Under the pieces are notes generated by a model. It was not told the origin of the DNA, ran no database searches, and saw only the letters and a list, made by a program, of their open reading frames with translations. A stretch of DNA of 56,906 nt from an uncultured Lachnospiraceae bacterium (GTDB lineage: Bacteria > Bacillota > Clostridia > Lachnospirales > Lachnospiraceae): NCBI GenBank assembly GCA_910577645.1, contig CAJTOL010000009.1, forward strand, positions 1 to 56,906. Direction: 5' to 3'. Numbering within the stretch: position 1 is the stretch's first letter; every line of letters begins with the position of its first letter. A program made the translations under genes and the position numbers. Shown in pieces: positions 1-7,513 of the stretch.

Positions 1-2
1 TG

Positions 3-89
3 TTAGAGGGGGAGTCTGCGCTTTTTTTCTACCTGGGGGATAGGTTTCACAGTAACATTAAAGCGTTGGCGAAAAAAAGAAACTTCTAA
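3..89 (+). CDS. Possible C-terminal tail of an upstream gene (partial)
   Basis: One frame is open from the window edge to a TAA at 87-89. It reads as 28 residues ending in a basic tail (..NIKALAKKRNF). The mix of charged and hydrophobic residues is compatible with a real protein end, and no start codon is needed because the frame enters from outside the window. I do not recognise the family. The frame is short and could be open by chance, so this is tentative. Confidence 0.3.
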   Translation, partial: LEGESALFFYLGDRFHSNIKALAKKRNF

Positions 90-126
90 AAATTGATATA
101 AATAATTTATTTCTTCGCTGAAATGG

Positions 127-152
127 CAGCATCAAAAAAACTGCTGTTTTGG
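127..152 (+). terminator. Weak hairpin with short T run
   Basis: CAGCA at 127-131 can pair with TGCTG at 142-146 across an A-rich 10-nt loop, followed by TTTT. It lies between the possible upstream gene end and the ylxM promoter, where a terminator would be expected, but the stem is only 5 bp. Confidence 0.25.
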
Positions 153-190
153 CGAGGTGGTTATTCACACGTCCATACAATAACAAGAAA

Positions 191-208
191 TACGAACAAA
201 AGTTCGTA
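191..208. promoter_or_regulatory. LexA (SOS) box-like palindrome
   Basis: TACGAAC and GTTCGTA form a perfect 7-bp inverted repeat around AAAA. This contains GAAC-N4-GTTC, the core of the Gram-positive LexA/DinR operator. Its centre is about 56 bp upstream of the predicted ylxM start of transcription and 12 bp before the -35 box. Whether LexA binds here is inference from the motif alone. Confidence 0.5.
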
Positions 209-220
209 AAGAAAAAACAC

Positions 221-249
221 TTGACAACCTTATCCCTTTCGTGTATGAT
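221..249 (+). promoter_or_regulatory. SigA promoter of ylxM-ffh operon
   Basis: TTGACA (221-226), 17-bp spacer, TATGAT (244-249). The -35 is a perfect match and the -10 differs from TATAAT at one position. Transcription should start near 256. An upstream extension of ylxM from 149 would run through this promoter, which is one reason to reject that longer start. Confidence 0.8.
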
Positions 250-265
250 TACACAGGTGATAGAA

Positions 266-607
266 ATGGAAAAGATTGTGGAACAGGGTTTGCTGTATGA
301 TTTTTACGGTGAACTTTTGACCCCCCATCAGCAGCAGATATATGAGGATGTTGTAATCAACGATATGTCTCTCAGCGAGATCGCCCAGGATAAGGGCATC
401 AGCAGACAGGGAGTTTACGACTTAGTCAGACGATGTGACAAGATCCTTGCCGGCTATGAAGAGAAGCTTAAACTGGTGGAGAAGTTCCAAAAGACCAAAA
501 TTATGGTGGCAGAAATTGAACAACTTACAGCAGAATATCAGAAAACCGGAGACAACGGGCTGGTAGAGCGGATTGGACAGATTTCCAGAGACATTGCAAA
601 GCTGTAG
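266..607 (+). CDS. ylxM: YlxM, SRP-associated HTH protein
   Basis: A 113-residue UPF0122/YlxM-type protein that is nearly always encoded directly before ffh. It has a sigma-70 region 4-like helix-turn-helix: the segment around LSEIAQDKGISRQGVYDLVR is the recognition unit, followed by a predicted coiled coil (EKLKLVEKFQKTK). The family is linked to signal recognition particle function, probably by modulating Ffh or FtsY, though the mechanism is not settled. The start at ATG 266 follows AGGTGA at 255-260 and gives the usual family length. Starts at 149 or 245 would fall upstream of or inside the promoter. The gap to ffh is 12 nt. Confidence 0.85.
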   Translation: MEKIVEQGLLYDFYGELLTPHQQQIYEDVVINDMSLSEIAQDKGISRQGVYDLVRRCDKILAGYEEKLKLVEKFQKTKIMVAEIEQLTAEYQKTGDNGLVERIGQISRDIAKL

Positions 608-619
608 AGGAGGACATAC

Positions 620-1993
620 ATGGCTTTTGAGAGTTTATCCGATAAACTGCAGAATGTATTCAAAAACCTGCGCGGCAAAGGCCGCCTGTCAGAGGCCGAT
701 GTAAAGGCCGCATTAAAAGAGGTAAAAATGGCCCTTTTAGAGGCGGATGTCAGCTTTAAGGTAGTAAAGCAGTTTATTAAATCTGTGGAAGAGCGGGCCG
801 TTGGCGAAGACGTTATGGGAAGCCTTACTCCAGGGCAGATGGTTATTAAGATTGTAAATGAAGAGCTGATCCGTTTAATGGGAACCGAAACCACCGAGAT
901 TTCCATAAAGCCAGGCAGTGAGATTACGATCATTATGATGGTAGGCTTACAGGGAGCCGGTAAGACAACCACTACCGCAAAGATTGCCGGCAAGCTGAAG
1001 GCAAAGGGAAAGCGGCCTCTCCTTGCAGCCTGTGATGTGTACCGTCCCGCCGCGATTCAGCAGCTTCAGATTAACGGCGACAAGCAGGGAGTTCCGGTAT
1101 TTTCCATGGGCGATAAGCAGAAGCCTGTGAACATTGCCAAGGCAGCCGTGGAGCATGCGGCAAAGAATAATCTGAATGTAGTGATTCTGGATACGGCAGG
1201 CCGTCTTCATATTGATGAAGATATGATGAATGAGCTGATTGAGATAAAAGGGGAGCTGGATATTCACCAGACCATTCTGGTGGTAGATGCCATGACAGGG
1301 CAGGATGCAGTCAATGTAGCGGGGATGTTTAATGATAAGATCGGCATTGACGGCGTGATTTTAACCAAGCTGGACGGCGATACCCGGGGCGGCGCGGCGC
1401 TCTCTATCCGTTCTGTCACAGGCAAACCCATTCTCTATATCGGTATGGGGGAGAAGCTTTCTGATTTGGAGCAGTTTTATCCGGATCGAATGGCATCCCG
1501 AATCCTGGGGATGGGAGATATTCTTTCTCTCATTGAGAAGGCTGAGGCCGAGATGGATCAGGATAAGGCCAGGGAGCTGAGCCAGAAGCTTAAAAAAGCA
1601 GAATTTGATTATAACGATTTCCTGGATCAGATGAGCCAGATTAAGAAGCTGGGAGGCATGGCGGGGATTATGAATATGATGCCTGGCATGGGAAATCTGG
1701 GAAATATTGATATGGATGAGAACGAGAAGAATCTAAAGCGGATCGAGGCCATCATTCTTTCTATGACAAAGGAGGAGAGAGCCAACCCGTCTTTAATGAA
1801 CGTTCCCAGAAAGAAACGGATTGCCAAAGGCGCCGGGGTAGATCTAAACGAGGTCAACCGGCTGTGCAAGCAGTTTGAACAGATGAAAAAAATGATGAAG
1901 CAGCTTCCGGGGATGATGGGAGGCGGCAAACGCCGGGGTGGTTTTGGAGGCCTTGGCGGACTCATGGGCGGCAAATTTAAAATGCCCTTTTAA
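620..1993 (+). CDS. ffh: Signal recognition particle GTPase Ffh (SRP54)
   Basis: A 457-residue SRP54 protein that binds signal peptides and 4.5S/scRNA and delivers nascent membrane proteins to FtsY. Order: an N-terminal four-helix domain, then the G domain with GLQGAGKT at residues 109-116, DTAGR at 191-195 and TKLD at 249-252, then the methionine-rich M domain. The M domain has runs such as MNMMPGMGN and EQMKKMMKQLPGMM and the RNA-binding segment around NVPRKKRIAKGAG. A strong AGAGGAGGA site (607-615) precedes ATG 620. Length and motifs are normal for the family. Confidence 0.97.
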   Translation: MAFESLSDKLQNVFKNLRGKGRLSEADVKAALKEVKMALLEADVSFKVVKQFIKSVEERAVGEDVMGSLTPGQMVIKIVNEELIRLMGTETTEISIKPGSEITIIMMVGLQGAGKTTTTAKIAGKLKAKGKRPLLAACDVYRPAAIQQLQINGDKQGVPVFSMGDKQKPVNIAKAAVEHAAKNNLNVVILDTAGRLHIDEDMMNELIEIKGELDIHQTILVVDAMTGQDAVNVAGMFNDKIGIDGVILTKLDGDTRGGAALSIRSVTGKPILYIGMGEKLSDLEQFYPDRMASRILGMGDILSLIEKAEAEMDQDKARELSQKLKKAEFDYNDFLDQMSQIKKLGGMAGIMNMMPGMGNLGNIDMDENEKNLKRIEAIILSMTKEERANPSLMNVPRKKRIAKGAGVDLNEVNRLCKQFEQMKKMMKQLPGMMGGGKRRGGFGGLGGLMGGKFKMPF

Positions 1994-2052
1994 CCGTTAG
2001 CAAAGCAGATTTCTGCATTGTTTATAAACAGTATCACAAGGAGGTGAAAGAA

Positions 2053-2295
2053 ATGGCAGTAAAGATGAGACTGAGAAGAATGGGGCAGAAAAAGGCTCCT
2101 TTCTATAGAGTTGTTGTTGCAGATTCCAGAGCTCCCAGAGATGGTAGATTCATCGAGGAAGTTGGCTACTACGATCCCAACGTAGATCCCAGTGTAATTA
2201 AGTTCGATGAGGAAGCAACCAAGAAGTGGTTGGCAACAGGTGCTCAGCCCACTGAGACAGTAGGCAAACTTCTGAAAATCGCTGGCATCCAATAA
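2053..2295 (+). CDS. rpsP: Ribosomal protein bS16
   Basis: An 80-residue 30S protein with the typical N-terminus MAVKMRLRRMGQKKAPFYRVV and the segment DSRAPRDGRFIEEVGYYDP. AAGGAGGTG at 2039-2046 is placed correctly for ATG 2053. The upstream in-frame GTG at 2044 is part of that Shine-Dalgarno sequence and is not the start. The gene lies in the conserved ffh-rpsP-khpA-rimM-trmD-rplS order. Confidence 0.97.
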   Translation: MAVKMRLRRMGQKKAPFYRVVVADSRAPRDGRFIEEVGYYDPNVDPSVIKFDEEATKKWLATGAQPTETVGKLLKIAGIQ

Positions 2296-2311
2296 TTGAG
2301 AGGTGAGCGCT

Positions 2312-2539
2312 ATGAAAGAATTAGTGGAAGTGATTGCAAAGGCACTGGTTGACAATCCTGACGAGGTTACCGTAACGGAGACTGAGAAAGGCAATGATCT
2401 GTTGCTGGAATTAAAAGTCGCTCCATCCGATATGGGAAAAGTTATCGGCAAGCAGGGGCGGATTGCAAAGGCGATCCGTTCTGTGGTAAAGGCGGCTGCT
2501 TCCAGAGAAGACAGGAAAGTTATTGTTGAGATTCAGTGA
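2312..2539 (+). CDS. khpA: KH-domain RNA-binding protein KhpA (YlqC)
   Basis: A 75-residue protein that is almost entirely one type II KH domain. The GKQGR loop (GxxG) near residue 46 is the RNA-contact motif. In related Firmicutes KhpA works with KhpB/Jag in RNA binding and affects cell elongation and division. ATG 2312 follows GAGAGGTGA; the in-frame GTG at 2303 lies inside that site. The gene sits 16 nt after rpsP and is followed by an intrinsic terminator. Confidence 0.9.
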   Translation: MKELVEVIAKALVDNPDEVTVTETEKGNDLLLELKVAPSDMGKVIGKQGRIAKAIRSVVKAAASREDRKVIVEIQ

Positions 2540-2542
2540 CAG

Positions 2543-2575
2543 AATGGGGGTTGTTTGAAACAACCTCCATTTTTT
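2543..2575 (+). terminator. Intrinsic terminator/attenuator after khpA
   Basis: A long hairpin pairs AATGG-GGTTGTTT with AAACAACC-CCATT, with one G opposite T near the middle, and is followed directly by a T run. It sits inside the ribosomal operon between khpA and rimM. I see no good promoter between it and rimM, so rimM, trmD and rplS probably depend on partial read-through. Confidence 0.8.
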
Positions 2576-2634
2576 GAGTTTGCGTGTATGGGCCCGCTCT
2601 GACGGATTCATTATTATGCTAGTGAGGAATCAAA

Positions 2635-3147
2635 ATGGAAGAAATGCTTCGGGTAGGCGTTATCAGCTCCACCCATGGAGTCCGGGGGGAGGTTAAAGTG
2701 TACCCCACTACCGATGATCCGGAACGATTTCTGGATTTGGCTCAGGTTACCTTAGATACCGGAAGAGAGCAGATAACGCTGGAGATCCAAAATGTAAAGT
2801 TTTTTAAAAACATGGTAATCTTAAAGTTTAAAGGTTATGACAATATCAATGATATTGAAAAGTATAAGGGCAAAGATCTTTTAATACACAGGGATCAGGC
2901 TGTAAAGCTTAAGGAGGATGAGTATTTTGTCACGGATCTCATGGGCCTTAAGGTGGTTGCGGAGGAAGGAACTGTTCTTGGCATTTTAAAAGAGGTAATC
3001 CCCACAGGAGCCAATGACGTATATGTGGTTCAGCCGGAAAACGGCAAAGAGCTGCTCCTTCCGGCCATTAAGGACTGCATCCTGAATGTGGATTTAGAAA
3101 AAGGAATCATGACCATCCATCTGATGGACGGCCTGCTGGAACTGTAA
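2635..3147 (+). CDS. rimM: 16S rRNA processing protein RimM
   Basis: A 170-residue 30S maturation factor that binds uS19 and assists 16S processing. The N-terminal RimM barrel has VGVISSTHGVRGEVKVYPTTD, and the C-terminal PRC-barrel follows (DLMGLKVV.. TGANDVYVV.. LLPAIKDCI). The distance to trmD is 15 nt. Length is normal. Confidence 0.95.
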   Translation: MEEMLRVGVISSTHGVRGEVKVYPTTDDPERFLDLAQVTLDTGREQITLEIQNVKFFKNMVILKFKGYDNINDIEKYKGKDLLIHRDQAVKLKEDEYFVTDLMGLKVVAEEGTVLGILKEVIPTGANDVYVVQPENGKELLLPAIKDCILNVDLEKGIMTIHLMDGLLEL

Positions 3148-3162
3148 AAGGTAGGGTATGCC

Positions 3163-3906
3163 ATGAATTTTTATATTATGACCCTGTTTCCGGATATGGT
3201 AACAGGGGGCTTAAGCACCAGCATTACCGGCCGCGCTATGGAAAAGGGCGTTATATCCGTGGAAGCGGTCAATATCCGGGATTACGCGGGAAACAAACAT
3301 AATTCCGTAGACGATTATCCCTACGGCGGAGGCGCCGGTATGGTAATGCAGGCTCCTCCGGTGTGGGATTGTTATGAAGATCTGTGCGCCCGTCTGGGAA
3401 AACGGCCCAGGGTTCTTTATATGACTCCTCAGGGCCAGGTATTTAACCAGTCCATTGCCAGGGAGCTGGCAGAAGAAGAGGACCTGGTATTCCTGTGCGG
3501 TCATTATGAAGGAATTGACGAGCGTGTCCTGGAAGCGGTCTGCACCGATTATCTTTCCATCGGCGATTACGTCCTTACCGGAGGAGAGCTGCCGGCCATG
3601 GTAATGATCGACTGTATCTCCAGACTGGTTCCGGGAGTGCTGAACAATCAGGTTTCCGCAGACATTGAATCCTTCCATGACAATCTGCTGGAATACCCCC
3701 AATATACAAGACCGGAAGAATTCCGGGGAATAAAAGTACCGGAGGTGCTCCTTTCTGGACACCATAAAAACATTGAAGAATGGCGGAGAAAAGAGTCCAT
3801 TAAACGCACCCTGAAACGCCGCCCTGATTTGCTGGAAAATGCCAATTTAAGCAAAAAAGAGAGAATATTTTTGGAAGAATTACTTGCAATTTCAGAATCT
3901 TTATGA
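3163..3906 (+). CDS. trmD: tRNA (guanine37-N1)-methyltransferase TrmD
   Basis: A 247-residue SPOUT enzyme that uses S-adenosylmethionine to make m1G37 in tRNAs that read CNN and related codons, preventing +1 frameshifts. The trefoil-knot motifs are visible: YPYGGGAGMVMQ, FLCGHYEGIDERV and SIGDYVLTGGELPAM. The catalytic Asp region (SFHDNLLEYPQYTRPEEF) lies in the C-terminal half. Start ATG 3163 is shared with the family N-terminus MNFYIMTLFPDM. Confidence 0.97.
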   Translation: MNFYIMTLFPDMVTGGLSTSITGRAMEKGVISVEAVNIRDYAGNKHNSVDDYPYGGGAGMVMQAPPVWDCYEDLCARLGKRPRVLYMTPQGQVFNQSIARELAEEEDLVFLCGHYEGIDERVLEAVCTDYLSIGDYVLTGGELPAMVMIDCISRLVPGVLNNQVSADIESFHDNLLEYPQYTRPEEFRGIKVPEVLLSGHHKNIEEWRRKESIKRTLKRRPDLLENANLSKKERIFLEELLAISESL

Positions 3907-3995
3907 TACACTATGAAAGTTGTGATTAAGAAGAGATGGTCCTCTGTTACCAAAGCGTATTAAGAACATCCAATAAACTTAAGGAGGTTCACACG

Positions 3996-4343
3996 ATGAA
4001 CGACATTATCAAGGAAATTGAAGCAGCACAGTTAAAGGAATCCGTACCGGAATTCCGCGTTGGTGATACGGTAAGAGTACACAACAAAATCAAAGAGGGT
4101 AACCGCGAAAGAATCCAGATTTTCGAGGGTACTGTTATTAAGAGACAGAACGGCGGCGCAAGAGAGACCTTTACCGTAAGAAAAAATTCCAACGGTATTG
4201 GTGTTGAAAAGACCTGGCCCTTACATTCCCCCTCCGTTGCAAACGTAGAGGTTGTAAGAAGAGGTAAGGTAAGAAGAGCAAAGCTGTACTACTTACGTGA
4301 TCGGGTAGGAAAAGCTGCAAAGGTAAAAGAATTAGTAAGATAA
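3996..4343 (+). CDS. rplS: Ribosomal protein bL19
   Basis: A 115-residue 50S protein with EFRVGDTVRVHNKIKEGNRER and the C-terminal KLYYLRDRVGKAAKVKE. ATG 3996 follows AAGGAGG (3981-3987). An in-frame extension to 3936 lacks family similarity and is rejected. The 89-nt space after trmD may carry a leader, but I cannot identify a known L19 leader fold by eye. Confidence 0.97.
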   Translation: MNDIIKEIEAAQLKESVPEFRVGDTVRVHNKIKEGNRERIQIFEGTVIKRQNGGARETFTVRKNSNGIGVEKTWPLHSPSVANVEVVRRGKVRRAKLYYLRDRVGKAAKVKELVR

Positions 4344-4357
4344 TTCTTTCGGACAGA

Positions 4358-4402
4358 AGGGGCTGTGGCAACATTTTCATTTTGCGACAGCCCCTATGTG
4401 TT
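4358..4402 (+). terminator. Hairpin terminator after rplS
   Basis: AGGGGCTGT (4358-4366) pairs with ACAGCCCCT (4387-4395) around an AT-rich loop; a modest T-rich stretch follows (TGTGTTTTAT). It separates the ribosomal genes from lepB and overlaps the false upstream start of lepB at 4365. Confidence 0.65.
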
Positions 4403-4430
4403 TTATGAAGTAGGGCATGAGGTGAGAACC

Positions 4431-4979
4431 GTGGAATTTTATGAGAGTGAAGATACCAATCTGCTCCGCCGCATTATCAGTTGGATAACCGATATTATTG
4501 TGGTTATTGCCTTTGCCTGTTTTTCTGTCTATGCTTTTGGAACTCAAATCCCCATAAATGGCAGCTCTATGCAGCCTGCCCTGAAGACAGGGGATGTAGT
4601 GCTGGTGAACCGCCTGATTTATGATTTTCAGGATCCGGACCGCTTTGATGTAGTGGCGTTCAGGCGGGAGGACGGCAAAATGATTGTAAAACGGGTAATC
4701 GGCCTGCCAGGTGAGAAGGTGCAGATTGAAGACGGACAGATTTATATTAATGACAAATTACTATATGAGGCGGAACAAGAAATGCCTGCCATAACTTCAC
4801 CGGGTATGGCAGAGCACCCCATAGAGCTGGGGGAGGAAGAATATTTTCTTCTGGGAGATAACCGGGACAGCAGTGAGGACAGCAGATTTGCCAATGTAGG
4901 CAATGTAAAGAGAGACAAGATTTCAGGGAAAGTATGGCTTCGGCTATTCCCAATCCTGGATATGGGATTGGTTGACTGA
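4431..4979 (+). CDS. lepB: Type I signal peptidase (first copy)
   Basis: A 182-residue membrane serine protease that cuts signal peptides on the outer face of the membrane. One transmembrane helix (about residues 18-38) is followed by the Ser-Lys dyad: Ser46 in NGSSMQPA and Lys87 in MIVKRVIGLPGE. The box GDNRDSSEDSR is near the C-terminus. I take GTG 4431 as the start because GAGGTGAGA (4419-4427) precedes it; an in-frame GTG at 4365 lies in the rplS terminator. A second paralogue lies just beyond rbgA. Confidence 0.93.
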   Translation: MEFYESEDTNLLRRIISWITDIIVVIAFACFSVYAFGTQIPINGSSMQPALKTGDVVLVNRLIYDFQDPDRFDVVAFRREDGKMIVKRVIGLPGEKVQIEDGQIYINDKLLYEAEQEMPAITSPGMAEHPIELGEEEYFLLGDNRDSSEDSRFANVGNVKRDKISGKVWLRLFPILDMGLVD

Positions 4980-5005
4980 TAGAGGAATAAAAGCAGAGGA
5001 ACAAC

Positions 5006-5902
5006 ATGAATATTCAATGGTATCCAGGGCACATGACCAAAGCAAAGCGTGCCATGAAGGAAGACATTAAGCTGATAGATTTAATTATTGAACTGGTGGA
5101 TGCAAGAGTCCCTCTTGGAAGCCGCAACCCGGACATAGACGAGTTGGGAGCAGGAAAGGCCCGGATGGTACTTTTAAATAAATCCGATTTGGCAGACGAG
5201 AAAATCAACGAACAATGGGTTGGGTATTTTGCAGAGCAGGGCTGTCAGGTAGTGAAGGTAAACTGTAAGACCGGAGCCGGATTAAAGCAGATAGGGGCTG
5301 CGGTTCAGGAGGCCTGTAAAGAAAAAATAGAGAGAGATCGGCGCAGGGGAATCCAGAACCGTCCCATCCGGGCTATGGTTGTGGGAATCCCCAATGTGGG
5401 AAAATCTACGTTTATCAACGCTTTTGCAAAAAAAGCATGTACCAAAACCGGAAACAAGCCCGGCGTTACCAAGGGAAATCAGTGGATTCGGCTAAACAAA
5501 ACCCTGGAGCTTTTAGACACTCCGGGAATTCTCTGGCCTAAATTTGAAGATCAGCAGGTAGGGCTCCATCTGGCATTTATTGGTTCTATTAATGATGAGA
5601 TTTTAAATAAAGAAGAGCTGGCTCTGGAACTGATCCAGGTGTTGTCCCAGAGATACCCTGGAGCATTAAAAGAACGATATCAGATAGAAGAGCTGGCCAC
5701 TGCTTTGACTGTCCAGGAAAGTCTTTTGATCCTTAAGGAAATTGCCCGGGTGAGGGCCTGTTTGTTAAAGGGCGGAGAATTGGATACCTCCAAGGCGGCG
5801 GCTATTTTACTGGAGGACTTTCGGAGCGGCCGTCTGGGGAGAATTACCCTGGAGCAGCCCTGCGCTAAAGTAAACGAGCTTCCGAAAGAAGAGCGGGGAT
5901 GA
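5006..5902 (+). CDS. rbgA: Ribosome biogenesis GTPase RbgA (YlqF)
   Basis: A 298-residue circularly permuted GTPase needed for late 50S assembly (incorporation of uL16 and others). The permutation is visible: the G4 motif NKSD (58-61) comes before G1 GIPNVGKS (127-134) and G3 DTPG (171-174). The C-terminal helical domain follows. The last codons overlap the next gene in an ATGA, so rbgA and the second signal peptidase are translationally coupled. Confidence 0.95.
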   Translation: MNIQWYPGHMTKAKRAMKEDIKLIDLIIELVDARVPLGSRNPDIDELGAGKARMVLLNKSDLADEKINEQWVGYFAEQGCQVVKVNCKTGAGLKQIGAAVQEACKEKIERDRRRGIQNRPIRAMVVGIPNVGKSTFINAFAKKACTKTGNKPGVTKGNQWIRLNKTLELLDTPGILWPKFEDQQVGLHLAFIGSINDEILNKEELALELIQVLSQRYPGALKERYQIEELATALTVQESLLILKEIARVRACLLKGGELDTSKAAAILLEDFRSGRLGRITLEQPCAKVNELPKEERG

Positions 5903-6426
5903 AAGAAAAGCGAAAAGGTTCTGCTTTTACAGAGCTGAAACAGTTTTTATGTTATGTAGGGGTTGTGGCAGCAGGAATGTTACTTCTCATTACATTTGTG
6001 GTACAGCGGGCAGATGTATATGGCCACTCCATGGAACCCACCTTAAAGGATGGGGATATTCTGTTGGTGGACAAACTGTCCTACCGTTTTTCGGATCCCA
6101 GGCGTTATGATATCATTGTCTTTTCCTATCGATATCAGAAGGGCAGGTACTATACCAAACGGATCATCGGTCTTCCGGGTGAGACAGTGCAGATTCAGGA
6201 CGGAGCGGTTTTTATAGACGGAAAGCCGCTGGAGGACGATATATCTTCCGAGTTTATTGAAAAGGCCAGAAGGGCTTCGGATCCGGTTGTTTTAGGGGAG
6301 GATGAGTATTTTGTCCTGGGAGATAACCGGAATTTCAGTTCAGACAGCAGAGATACAGATGTGGGAAATGTAAAGCGCCGGGATATCATAGGACGGATTT
6401 GGCTGAAAGTATGGCCTCCCGGTTAA
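5899..6426 (+). CDS. lepB: Type I signal peptidase (second copy)
   Basis: A 175-residue signal peptidase with one transmembrane helix (about 17-35), catalytic Ser44 in YGHSMEPTL and Lys87 in YYTKRIIGLPGE, and GDNRNFSSDSRD at the C-terminal box. It overlaps rbgA by 4 nt. It differs enough from the first copy to suggest an old duplication, possibly with different substrate preference; that is inference. Confidence 0.93.
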   Translation: MKEKRKGSAFTELKQFLCYVGVVAAGMLLLITFVVQRADVYGHSMEPTLKDGDILLVDKLSYRFSDPRRYDIIVFSYRYQKGRYYTKRIIGLPGETVQIQDGAVFIDGKPLEDDISSEFIEKARRASDPVVLGEDEYFVLGDNRNFSSDSRDTDVGNVKRRDIIGRIWLKVWPPG

Positions 6427-6439
6427 AACAGGAGGAATT

Positions 6440-7090
6440 ATGGCCAGGATATTAAAAGGAGAAAAACTGGAACAGGAGCTTATGCGTCTGGAACAGATGG
6501 AGCAGTACGAGAAAGAATATGAGAGAAGCGGGATTGTCTGCGGCATAGACGAGGCCGGAAGAGGCCCCCTTGCAGGGCCGGTTGTGGCCGGGGCCGTGAT
6601 CTTACCTGAGGGCTGCCGGATCCTTTACCTGAATGATTCCAAGAAACTGTCGGAAAAGAGGAGAGAAGAGCTTTTTTCAGAAATTAAAGAAAAGGCGGTT
6701 TCCTGGGCAATCGGGGTGGTAAGCCCTGAGGAAATTGACGAAATCAATATCCTTAAGGCCACCTACAAAGCTATGAGACAGGCCTTTGAAAAGCTTTCTC
6801 CAGTTCCCCAGGTGCTGTTAAACGATGCGGTGACTATTCCGGGGCTTTCTCCGGCTTTGGTTCAGGTTCCCATTATAAAAGGGGATGCCAAAAGCGTCTC
6901 TATTGCGGCGGCCAGTATTCTTGCCAAGGTTACCAGAGATCATATGATGGCAGAATATGATAAGCTGTATCCGGAATACGGTTTTGCTAAGCATAAAGGC
7001 TATGGTACAGCCGCCCATATTGCAACTGTCAGAGAGCATGGCCCCTGTCCCATTCACCGCAGAAGCTTTATTACCAGGTTTGTTCCCTGA
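6440..7090 (+). CDS. rnhB: Ribonuclease HII
   Basis: A 216-residue RNase that nicks RNA/DNA hybrids and removes single ribonucleotides from DNA. Catalytic Asp37-Glu38 are in GIDEAGRGPLAGPVVAGAV. A further acidic residue is in LLNDAVTI, and VTRDHMM plus HKGYGTAAH match the family. About 30 extra residues precede the catalytic core, as is common in clostridial RnhB. AGGAGG precedes ATG 6440. Confidence 0.95.
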   Translation: MARILKGEKLEQELMRLEQMEQYEKEYERSGIVCGIDEAGRGPLAGPVVAGAVILPEGCRILYLNDSKKLSEKRREELFSEIKEKAVSWAIGVVSPEEIDEINILKATYKAMRQAFEKLSPVPQVLLNDAVTIPGLSPALVQVPIIKGDAKSVSIAAASILAKVTRDHMMAEYDKLYPEYGFAKHKGYGTAAHIATVREHGPCPIHRRSFITRFVP

Positions 7091-7117
7091 AGGAAACCTG
7101 GGGAGAGGCGGGGATTT

Positions 7118-7462
7118 TTGAATAAAAGAGAGATTGGAAGCCGCTATGAGTCCATGGCGGCTGATTATTTAACCAGCCAGGGATATGAAATCCTGGCGCG
7201 CAATTACCAGAACCACCGGAGAGGGGAAATCGATTTAGTCGCCCGAGAGGGGCGGTTTCTGGTATTTATAGAGGTAAAATATCGGCGAGATACCAGAGAA
7301 GGAGATCCGGGGGAAGCCATAAGTACATTGAAGCAGCAACGGATCCGCAAAGCGGCGCTGGTCTATTTGTATGAGCACCGGCTGCCCATGGATATCCCCT
7401 GCCGTTTTGATGTGGTAACCATTCTGGGAAAGGAGATTCGGTTAATCCGGGATGCGTTTTAG
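7118..7462 (+). CDS. yraN: YraN/UPF0102 endonuclease-like protein
   Basis: A 114-residue protein with the Holliday-junction-resolvase-like fold. It has RNYQNHRRGEIDLVAREGRFLVFIEVK, where the E/D..EVK acidic residues and lysine match the PD-(D/E)XK core. The cellular role is poorly known. It usually follows rnhB, as here. The start is TTG 7118 after GGAGAGGCGGGG; the family N-terminus (NKREIGSRYES) begins right there. Confidence 0.87.
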   Translation: MNKREIGSRYESMAADYLTSQGYEILARNYQNHRRGEIDLVAREGRFLVFIEVKYRRDTREGDPGEAISTLKQQRIRKAALVYLYEHRLPMDIPCRFDVVTILGKEIRLIRDAF

Positions 7463-7513
7463 CCGGGCGGATTCAATCCCTTGCAGCAATCAACAGAAGG
7501 AGAATAGTTTGTT

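Noticed and set aside
149..265. Upstream extension of ylxM from 149
   Set aside because: It runs through a near-consensus promoter (221-249) and a palindrome, and adds residues not seen in the YlxM family; ATG 266 gives the normal length.
538..993. 151-codon antisense frame in ffh and many similar antisense frames elsewhere
   Set aside because: They mirror codon structure of well-supported genes on the other strand and have no ribosome binding site or family similarity.
3907..3995. L19 autoregulatory leader or separate rplS promoter
   Set aside because: TATGAT at 3902 lacks a -35 at proper distance, and I cannot fold a convincing leader by eye.
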